Positions 16,023 through 22,098 of a DNA stretch of 23,674 bases are shown piece after piece. The stretch lies in the NCBI GenBank assembly GCA_900546315.1, contig URCP01000038.1:1-23674 (forward strand), written 5' to 3'. This DNA comes from an uncultured Eubacteriales bacterium. Its GTDB lineage: Bacteria > Bacillota > Clostridia > Oscillospirales > CAG-272. Every line of letters begins with the position of its first letter. Within the stretch, counting starts at the first letter, position 1. Below the pieces are notes generated by a model that searched no databases, was not told where the DNA came from, and worked only from the letters and a program-made list of their open reading frames with translations. The position numbers were made by a program, and so were the translations under genes.

Positions 16023-17223
16023 ATCCCATGCGTTCCCTTATTGTTTTTATGCTGTTTATGAGTTTGTCGGCTTCTTCGCACGTGTTGTAGAAGGCTAAGC
16101 TGGCGCGGACGGTGGCGTTTATGCCGAGATGGATGTGAAGGGGTTCGGCACAGTGGTGTCCGGCACGGATTGCTACGCCGTCGGAGGCGAGGATTTCGCT
16201 GATGTCGTGCGGGTGGACGCCGTCTATCGTGAAGGTGATGATTCCTTTGTGGTTTTCGGCTTCGGGGGCTCCGACTATGTTTACGTGCGGGATTTGCTTC
16301 ATTTCGTCGAAGGCGTGTTTTGTTACGGCGTGCTCCAGAGATTCTATTGTGTCGAAGCCGATTTCGGTTATATAGTCGATTGCCGCGCCGAGACCTACGG
16401 CTCCGGAGGCGTTGACTGTGCCCGCCTCGAATTTGTGCGGGAGTTCGGCGTATGTCGCGCCGTCGCGGGTGACGGTTTCGATCATTTCTCCGCCGGTCAG
16501 GAAGGGCGGCATTTTGTCGAGGAGTTCTTTTCTGCCGTAGAGCGCGCCGATGCCCATCGGGCCGAAGAGTTTGTGGCCGGAGAAGGCGAAGAAGTCGGCT
16601 CCGAGGGCTTTTACGTCGACTTTCATGTGCGGGGTGCTCTGGGCTCCGTCGACGACTATTACCGCGCCTTTTTTGTGCGCGAGGGCGGCGATTTCCTTTA
16701 TCGGGTTTTCTCTGCCGATTACGTTTGAGACTTGCGCTATCGCGACGATTTTCGTTTTGTCGGTGATGAGTTTTTCGACTTTGTCAAGGTCGATGCTGCC
16801 GTCCTTTTCGCAGTCGATGTATCTGAGCACCGCGCCAGTCTGACGACATACCATCTGCCACGGGAGAATGTCGCTGTGGTGTTCGGTTATCGAAACGAGG
16901 ACTTCGTCGCCGGGCTTCACGAAAGTGAGACCGTAGCTGTAGGCGACAAGGTTCAGGCTTTCGGTGGTGTTTCTTGTGAAGATTATTTCCTCCGAAGAAT
17001 CCGCGCCGAGGAATTTCCTGACTTTTTCGCGCGCCACCTCGTACATTTCGGTGGCTTCTATGCTTATCGAGTAGAGCCCGCGCATCGGGTTCGCGTTGTG
17101 GAACTCGTAGAATTCGCGTTCGGCGTCGAGTACGCATTTCGGTCTCTGCGCCGTCGCGGCGTTGTCGAGGTACGCGAGGTCGGTGTTCCGGAGGAGTGGG
17201 AAATCGTTTCTGTAATTACGCAT
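16012..17223 (-). CDS. sufS: Group II cysteine desulfurase SufS
   Basis: A 403-residue PLP enzyme: H115 stacking on PLP (TEHHSD), D192 (VDGAQS), the PLP lysine K218 (SGHKLFGP) and catalytic C358 (RAGHHCAEP). The RAGHHC motif is the SufS/CsdA type with its short active-site loop, which needs SufU as activator. It turns cysteine into alanine plus persulfide sulfur in the cytosol. It overlaps sufD by 8 bp and sufU by 11 bp, so it is tightly coupled. The length is normal. Codon endings are shifted toward A and C relative to sufB upstream. Confidence 0.96.
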   Translation of the reverse strand: MRNYRNDFPLLRNTDLAYLDNAATAQRPKCVLDAEREFYEFHNANPMRGLYSISIEATEMYEVAREKVRKFLGADSSEEIIFTRNTTESLNLVAYSYGLTFVKPGDEVLVSITEHHSDILPWQMVCRQTGAVLRYIDCEKDGSIDLDKVEKLITDKTKIVAIAQVSNVIGRENPIKEIAALAHKKGAVIVVDGAQSTPHMKVDVKALGADFFAFSGHKLFGPMGIGALYGRKELLDKMPPFLTGGEMIETVTRDGATYAELPHKFEAGTVNASGAVGLGAAIDYITEIGFDTIESLEHAVTKHAFDEMKQIPHVNIVGAPEAENHKGIITFTIDGVHPHDISEILASDGVAIRAGHHCAEPLHIHLGINATVRASLAFYNTCEEADKLINSIKTIRERMGYGK

Positions 17224-18133
17224 CCGGAAGCACCTCGTCGAGTTTCTTTACTATCTTTTCTTCGGTTTCGGAGTCTCCGACCGCGCGCGCGAGGCGTTCG
17301 ATCGAGGCGCGGGCGATGATGTTCTCCGCCTTGTCCTTCGATATCCCGCGGGTGCCGAAGTAGAAGAGCGTGTCTTCGTCAAGCTCGCCGATCGTCGCGC
17401 CGTGGTTTCCGACGACGTCCTCTTCCGCGCAGAGGATCAGCGGGACAGTCTTGTTGACGACGTCCTCGCCGAGCATCAGGACGGTCTCCTTCTCGTTTCC
17501 GACCGAGCCGGACGAGCCGTTCCTGAAGTCGATGGTTCCGCGGAAGATTTTCTTTGCCGCGTCCTTGAGCGCTCCGGAGGCGTTTATTTCGCTTTCGGTC
17601 TTCTTCGCGATCTGGTTCACGACGAGATTCATGTCGAGAGTCATCGTCTTCTCCGCGAAGTAGCCGATGTCAGCCTTGAAGGAGCTGCCGTCGCCCGAAA
17701 GGTCGATGTGTGTGTCGGAATAAACGTCGCCTTTTCCGAGCATTATCTGGATGATCTCGATGCGTCCATCCTTATGGCACTCGCCCTTTGTGTCGGTGAA
17801 GAGAAGCGCGTTCTCGTCTGTGCCGTGGAGCTGTATCAGACGTATTTTCGCGCCATCGCCGACCGACATTATTGTCTCGACGGCGAGCTTGCCTGCGGCG
17901 TTTATCTCTTCGACAACAGTGATTGTCTCGCCTTTTTTCGCTTCTATGCTGACGCGCTTTATGTCGGAATCATTCTCGTTCGTTACCGTGACGCGGTTTA
18001 TTTCCGCGCCGGAGGTTATCTTTTCCGCCGGAAGCTCGGGGGAGGTCATGTCGAAACCGATCGACGCCTCATTGACGCCGAGCCGGTTCCACGTCCGGGC
18101 GGGCAGTTTGTTTATCAGTAATTTTTGTTCCAT
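17216..18133 (-). CDS. sufD: Fe-S cluster scaffold component SufD
   Basis: A 305-residue SufB/SufD-family beta-helix protein with the C-terminal signature (IGELDEDTLFYFGTRGISKDKAENIIARA). It is shorter than E. coli SufD (about 420) but in the range of clostridial forms, which lack much of the N-terminal domain. The start MEQKLLINKLPARTWN resembles the usual SufD opening. It forms the SufB-SufC2-SufD scaffold complex. It begins 14 bp after the sufB stop. Confidence 0.93.
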   Translation of the reverse strand: MEQKLLINKLPARTWNRLGVNEASIGFDMTSPELPAEKITSGAEINRVTVTNENDSDIKRVSIEAKKGETITVVEEINAAGKLAVETIMSVGDGAKIRLIQLHGTDENALLFTDTKGECHKDGRIEIIQIMLGKGDVYSDTHIDLSGDGSSFKADIGYFAEKTMTLDMNLVVNQIAKKTESEINASGALKDAAKKIFRGTIDFRNGSSGSVGNEKETVLMLGEDVVNKTVPLILCAEEDVVGNHGATIGELDEDTLFYFGTRGISKDKAENIIARASIERLARAVGDSETEEKIVKKLDEVLPDA

Positions 18134-18147
18134 AATTCGTCCGACCC

Positions 18148-19572
18148 TCAGCCAATGCTACCTTTCATTTCCAGTCTTATCAGGTTGTTCATCTCGACCG
18201 CGTATTCGACCGGAAGCTCCTTCGAGACGTTGTCCGCGAAGCCGCTGACGATTAAGGCTCTCGCGTCCTCTTCGCTCATTCCGCGGCTCATCAGGTAGAA
18301 GACCGCGTCGTCGCTGATGCTTCCGATTTTCGCCTCGTGACCTATCGACGCGTCGCGGGTGCGGATGTCCATCGCCGGAATCGTGTCCGAGCGGGACTCG
18401 GAGTCGAGCATGAGCGACTGGCAGGACACAGATGACTTCGCGCCCTTCGCGTTCTTCTCGACGACGACGCTCGAGCGGAAGGTGCTGATGCCGCCGCTCT
18501 TGCTGATCGAGCGGGTGTTCATGTAGCTCGACGTGTTCTTTCCGATGTGCAGCACCTTCGCGCCGGTGTCGAGGTTCTGACCCTTTCCGGCGAAGGTTAC
18601 TCCGGTGAACTCCATGCGGGAGTTGTCGCCCTTCAGCACGCTCATCGGGTAAAGACATCCGACGTGCGAGCCGAACGAACCGCTGACCCACTCGATGACG
18701 CCGCCCTCCTCGCAGATGGCGCGCTTCGTGTTGAGGTTGTACATATTCTTCGACCAGTTCTCAATCGTCGAATATCTGAGCTTCGCGTTCTTCTTGACGA
18801 AAAGCTCGACGCATCCGGCGTGAAGGTTCGCGACGTTGTACTTCGGCGCGGAACATCCCTCGATGAAATGCAGGCTCGCGCCCTCGTCGACGATTATCAG
18901 CGTGTGCTCAAACTGTCCAGCGCCCTTCGCGTTGAGTCTGAAATACGACTGGAGCGGAATCGACACCTGAACGCCCTTCGGCACGTAGACAAACGAACCG
19001 CCAGACCAGACAGCACCGTGCAGAGCCGCGAATTTATGGTCTCTCGGCGTCACGAGCTTCATGAAGTACTTTCTCACCATGTCGGCGTACTCGCCCTTCA
19101 TCGCGCTCTCCATGTCGGTGTATACGACGCCCTGCGCCGCGACCTCTTCCTTCACGTTGTGGTAAACGAGCTCAGAGTCATACTGCGCGCCGACGCCCGC
19201 GAGCGACTTTCTCTCTGCCTCCGGTATGCCGAGACGGTCGAAGGTGTCCTTTATATCCTGCGGGACATTCTTCCAGTCGTTCTGCATCTTCGTGTTCGGG
19301 CGGACATAAGTCGCGATGTGGTCGATGTCCAGACCATCGATCGACGGACCCCAGTCCGGGATCTTCATCTCGTTGTATATCTGGAGCGCCTGAAGCCTGA
19401 ACTGCTGCATCCAGACCGGGTCGCCCTTCTCCTTCGAGAGCTTGTCTATTATCTCCGGAGTCAGACCCGCCTCCATGCGGTAGGCGTCGTGCTCCTCGTC
19501 GCGGATATCATATATCGACCGGTCGATATCCTCGACCTCTGTCTTTTCTCTTTTTATCTCTTTATCCTGCAT
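18148..19572 (-). CDS. sufB: Fe-S cluster scaffold protein SufB
   Basis: A 474-residue, full-length SufB (about 465-480 in Firmicutes). Typical segments are visible: VPKGVQVSIPLQSYFR, FIEGCSAP, VEKNAKGAKSSVSCQSL, HEAKIG and the ending LEMKGSIG. It is the main scaffold on which the 4Fe-4S cluster is assembled with SufC and SufD. It starts 9 bp after the sufC stop; AAGGTG precedes the ATG. No lesion was noticed. Confidence 0.97.
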   Translation of the reverse strand: MQDKEIKREKTEVEDIDRSIYDIRDEEHDAYRMEAGLTPEIIDKLSKEKGDPVWMQQFRLQALQIYNEMKIPDWGPSIDGLDIDHIATYVRPNTKMQNDWKNVPQDIKDTFDRLGIPEAERKSLAGVGAQYDSELVYHNVKEEVAAQGVVYTDMESAMKGEYADMVRKYFMKLVTPRDHKFAALHGAVWSGGSFVYVPKGVQVSIPLQSYFRLNAKGAGQFEHTLIIVDEGASLHFIEGCSAPKYNVANLHAGCVELFVKKNAKLRYSTIENWSKNMYNLNTKRAICEEGGVIEWVSGSFGSHVGCLYPMSVLKGDNSRMEFTGVTFAGKGQNLDTGAKVLHIGKNTSSYMNTRSISKSGGISTFRSSVVVEKNAKGAKSSVSCQSLMLDSESRSDTIPAMDIRTRDASIGHEAKIGSISDDAVFYLMSRGMSEEDARALIVSGFADNVSKELPVEYAVEMNNLIRLEMKGSIG

Positions 19573-19581
19573 GAGCGCACC

Positions 19582-20339
19582 TTATTCCTTGCCGAGAGCG
19601 TCTATGTCCGAGAAGCCCTTCTCGTTGATCTCGTTGACGAGCGACGCTCCGCCGTTCTTGACGATGACGCCGTTCTCCATGACGTGCGCCGCGTCGACAG
19701 TCAGCGCCTCGAGAATCCGCGTCGAATGCGTGATGATCAGCAGCGACCCGTGATTGCGCTCACGGTACAGGCTCACGCCCTGCGACACCGTGCGCACCGC
19801 GTCGACGTCATCCCCGAGTCTGTCTCGTCGAGGATCTCGAGCTTCGGCTCAAGCATCAGCATCTGAAGTATCTCCGCCTTCTTCTTCTCGCCGCCGGAAA
19901 AGCCGACGTTGAGGTCGCGCTCCGCGTAGGACTCGTCCATATTGAGGAGCTTCATCGTCTCCTTCAGCTTCTTCTTGAAGTCCCAGAGACGGATTCTCGA
20001 CCCGCTCTTCTGCTCGAGCGCGCTGCGGATGAACGCCGAAAGCGTGACTCCCGGAACCTCAAGCGGATTCTGGAACGAAAGGAATATACCCTTCTTCGCC
20101 CGCTCATTGACCGGCAGAGAAGTGATATCCTCCCCGTCAAACACAATCGAACCCTCAGTCACGGTATAAGCCGGATTTCCGGTGATAGCATAACCGAGCG
20201 TTGACTTACCGGTTCCGTTCGGACCCATCAGCACGTGCGTCTCATCGCGTCCGATCGAAAGATCAACCCCGCGAAGTATCTCCTTCTCGCCCGCGGAAAC
20301 CCGCAGACCATTTATTTCAAGCAAACTGCCGTTTTTCAT
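19582..20339 (-). pseudogene. sufC: SufC ATPase gene with a one-base frameshift
   Basis: The minus-strand frame from ATG at 20339 encodes a SufC ABC ATPase: Walker A GPNGTGKST at 39-47, FSGGEKKK signature and Walker B LEILDETDSG. Right after DSG the frame slips and ends about 12 codons later. The true continuation, DVDAVRTVSQG...IITHSTRIL with the H-loop His, lies in another frame and runs to TAA at 19582. Between TCG (Ser) and GAC (Asp) there are five bases instead of six; GGGAT for GGGATT fits loss of one T near 19810-19811. SufC is normally needed for SufBCD activity, so this is either a sequencing/assembly error or real damage. Start: ATG 20339 is preferred; ATG 20348 is only two bases from AAAGGA. 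Confidence 0.88.
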
Positions 20340-20402
20340 AAAATCCATGTTCCTTTTCAAAAAGTAATATATTAACCGGCACAACGCCGTAATTCACATT
20401 TA

Positions 20403-20855
20403 TCAGCCGTGCGAGCACGCCGGGCACCCTTCCGCGCCCTCACGCTTCGACCGGAGCAGGTCCTCAAGCGTATAACTGTCAATATAACTGTTGATCTGAT
20501 CCTCCAGCCCCTTCCAGAACGGCATCGTATAACACGAACAATACTCTCCCGTATCACACTTCTTCCCGTCCTTGGAAAGACAAGCCACCGGAGTCAGCTG
20601 CCCCTCAGCCGCCCGCAGGATATCCCCGACCCGGTACTCCCCCGGCGACCGCCGCAGCCTGTACCCTCCGGTCTTACCGATAGCGCTCTCAACGATATCG
20701 CACTTCGAAAGCTCAGTCATGATCCCCTCAAGGTACTTCCTCGAAATATTCTGCCTCTCAGCTATATCCTTAAGACTGATATACTCCTCTCTGTCCTGCT
20801 CCGCAAGGTCAAGCGCGACACGAAGCGCGTATCGGCCCTTCGAAGATATCATCAT
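20403..20855 (-). CDS. Rrf2-family iron-sulfur regulator of the suf operon
   Basis: A 150-residue Rrf2 protein. It has an N-terminal winged helix (MISSKGRYALRVALDLA, SRKYLEGIMTELS), wing KTGGYRL, then a dimer helix. Cysteines C92, C100, C106 and C108 lie in the region where IscR binds its cluster (C92/C98/C104 there), so a 2Fe-2S sensor is plausible with a longer first spacing. C144 and C147 near the end are extra. First gene of rrf2-sufCBDSU, so it probably regulates the operon and itself. AAGGAGG at 20865-20871 is strong; ATG 20855 or 20852 can start. Repeat copy 3 ends six bases upstream of that site. Confidence 0.92.
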   Translation of the reverse strand: MMISSKGRYALRVALDLAEQDREEYISLKDIAERQNISRKYLEGIMTELSKCDIVESAIGKTGGYRLRRSPGEYRVGDILRAAEGQLTPVACLSKDGKKCDTGEYCSCYTMPFWKGLEDQINSYIDSYTLEDLLRSKREGAEGCPACSHG

Positions 20856-20876
20856 GACGTTTTCCTCCTTAGCTTC

Positions 20877-20954
20877 GCAGGGGGAGGGAGAAAACCTTTC
20901 GAGAAAGGTTTTCTCCCTCCCCCTGCACCCCCTTCCTCTTTCTAAAGCTTTATA
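20877..20954 (-). repeat. Dispersed palindromic element, copy 3 (inverted), in the rrf2-suf leader
   Basis: Read on the minus strand: head TTATAAAGCTTTAGAAAG, G-run, then a perfect palindrome of about 23 bp (20877-20899 with 20904-20926, loop CTCG). It lies between the suf promoter and the rrf2 ribosome binding site, so the roughly 235-nt leader should carry this hairpin directly before the Shine-Dalgarno sequence. The arrangement mirrors copy 1 before lepA. The remaining sequence of the 322-bp gap (20856-21177) holds the promoter and direct repeats listed below. Confidence 0.9.
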
Positions 20955-21071
20955 AGGGAAGGTGATTCACATCTTTGATTATGGTTTGCGAAAACGGGGA
21001 AAATTATGCGGATCACAACAGAAAACGAAGCGATGCGCCAACCGGGGAACGTGCTCCGGATCGACACTTTT

Positions 21072-21117
21072 CTTATCTCCCACCGTTTCAGTAGTAATTA
21101 TACACCTTTTCTCCCAC
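21072..21117. promoter_or_regulatory. 12-bp direct repeats flanking the suf -10, candidate operator
   Basis: CTTATCTCCCAC (21072-21083) and CTTTTCTCCCAC (21106-21117) differ at one base and start 34 bp apart, about three helical turns. One lies in the -35/-10 spacer and the other over the predicted transcription start. A regulator bound here would block initiation. The Rrf2 protein encoded downstream is the natural candidate, but the sequence is not the E. coli IscR consensus. Confidence 0.45.
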
Positions 21118-21125
21118 AATGTCAA
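21097..21125 (-). promoter_or_regulatory. Perfect-consensus promoter of rrf2-sufCBDSU
   Basis: On the minus strand TTGACA (21120-21125) and TATAAT (21097-21102) are exactly 17 bp apart. Predicted initiation near 21090 gives a leader of about 235 nt that includes repeat copy 3. No other strong promoter is seen inside the operon. Such a strong core promoter usually needs a repressor. Confidence 0.85.
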
Positions 21126-21177
21126 TAGGAATTCGGAAATCCGGAAGAAATTTACATTCTCGAAACAGTATTGACGC

Positions 21178-21927
21178 TCACCCGAGCGCCACGTCAAGCA
21201 CCATCATCACCGCGAACCCCGCCGCGGCTCCGAGCGTTCCGGCATACGGGCGCGCGCCGCTCACCGACGCGGGAACAAGCTCCTTCACGACCACCGCGAA
21301 CATCGCTCCCGCCGCGAACGCCAGCAGGTACGGCAGAGCCGCCGTTATCTGCGACACCAGAACGAGAGTCAGCGCGCCCGCCAGCGGCTCGGGAACGCCG
21401 GACAGGAAGCCGCACGCGAACGCTTTTCTTCTCGTCATTCCGCCCGCCAGCGGCATGGAGATTATCGCGCCCTCCGGAATGTTCTGTATCGCTATGCCGA
21501 GCGACAGCGAAAAAGCCCCGGCGAAGGTTATTCCGGTATTCCCGGACAGAGCTCCGGCGAGCGCGACGCCCACCGCCATTCCCTCCGGGATATTGTGAAG
21601 CGTCACGGCGGCGGCGAGCAGTCTCGTTTTCCGGCGCGGTTCGTCATTGTCCGGTATCTCCGGGGACAGCCTGTCGGTGAGAATCAGAAAGAGCACGCCG
21701 GCTGAAAACCCGATGAGCGCTTCCCGCCATCGTCCGTCAGACATATCAATCGCCGGAATTATGAGCGACCAGACCGAGGCGGCGAGCATCACCCCGGAGG
21801 CGAACCCCGTGAGTATCATGCTCCCGCCCGGTCTGCCGCTCTTTTTCATGAAAAACACAAGCAGCGCGCCGAGCGTTGTCCCGGCGAGCGGAATAAACAG
21901 AATAAGGAAAGCCATCATATCAGACAT
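21178..21927 (-). CDS. ZIP-family metal transporter (GufA/ZupT-like)
   Basis: A 249-residue membrane protein with about eight hydrophobic segments. The metal-site motifs are HNIPEG at 111-116 and QNIPEG at 148-153, followed by SGVPEP at 176-181, the GufA-type pattern. ZIP proteins bring Zn, Fe or Mn into the cytosol; the metal is not predictable, though Mn or Fe supply would suit the neighbouring SOD and suf genes. AAAGG is close to ATG 21927; ATG 21918 is possible. The gene lies on the same strand upstream of rrf2, with 53 bp from its stop to the suf -35. No terminator is apparent between them, so some read-through into suf may occur. Confidence 0.9.
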   Translation of the reverse strand: MSDMMAFLILFIPLAGTTLGALLVFFMKKSGRPGGSMILTGFASGVMLAASVWSLIIPAIDMSDGRWREALIGFSAGVLFLILTDRLSPEIPDNDEPRRKTRLLAAAVTLHNIPEGMAVGVALAGALSGNTGITFAGAFSLSLGIAIQNIPEGAIISMPLAGGMTRRKAFACGFLSGVPEPLAGALTLVLVSQITAALPYLLAFAAGAMFAVVVKELVPASVSGARPYAGTLGAAAGFAVMMVLDVALG

Positions 21928-21972
21928 CAGACCTTTCGTAAACCTGAGTATTACCGGATTCCCGGCATTATC

Positions 21973-22002
21973 AGTATATTTCGCTGTCTATTTCTCTGTC
22001 CG
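21973..22002 (-). promoter_or_regulatory. Weak promoter of the ZIP gene with tandem 12-bp repeats
   Basis: On the minus strand TATACT (21973-21978) is preceded, 18 bp upstream, by CGGACA (21997-22002), a partial -35. The spacer is built of two tandem 12-mers, GACAGAGAAATA and GACAGCGAAATA (21977-22000), preceded by a partial third unit GACAGCG (to 22007). They are a possible binding site for a metal-responsive regulator. Confidence 0.4.
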
Positions 22003-22030
22003 CTGTCTTCATTTCCTGCGATACCCTTAA

Positions 22031-22094
22031 TGTATAAAGCTTTTAGGAAGGGGGCGCGGGGGAGACCTTTTTCTCCGAAAAAGGTCTCCCCCGC
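22031..22094 (+). repeat. Dispersed palindromic element, copy 4 (forward)
   Basis: The head TGTATAAAGCTTTTAGG at 22031 and a G-run precede a perfect 17-bp palindrome (22056-22072 with 22078-22094), loop CTCCG as in copy 1. It ends four bases beyond the stop codon of the flavodiiron gene, and its stem would form in that transcript too. Compared with copies 1 and 3, GAAAACC is replaced by GAGACC in both arms, a compensated change that keeps pairing. Confidence 0.9.
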
Positions 22095-22098
22095 ATAA

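Noticed and set aside
18547..19866. Long plus-strand open frame opposite sufB and sufC
   Set aside because: Low-complexity Arg/Val/Leu translation caused by codon bias of the opposite strand; sufB is unmistakable.
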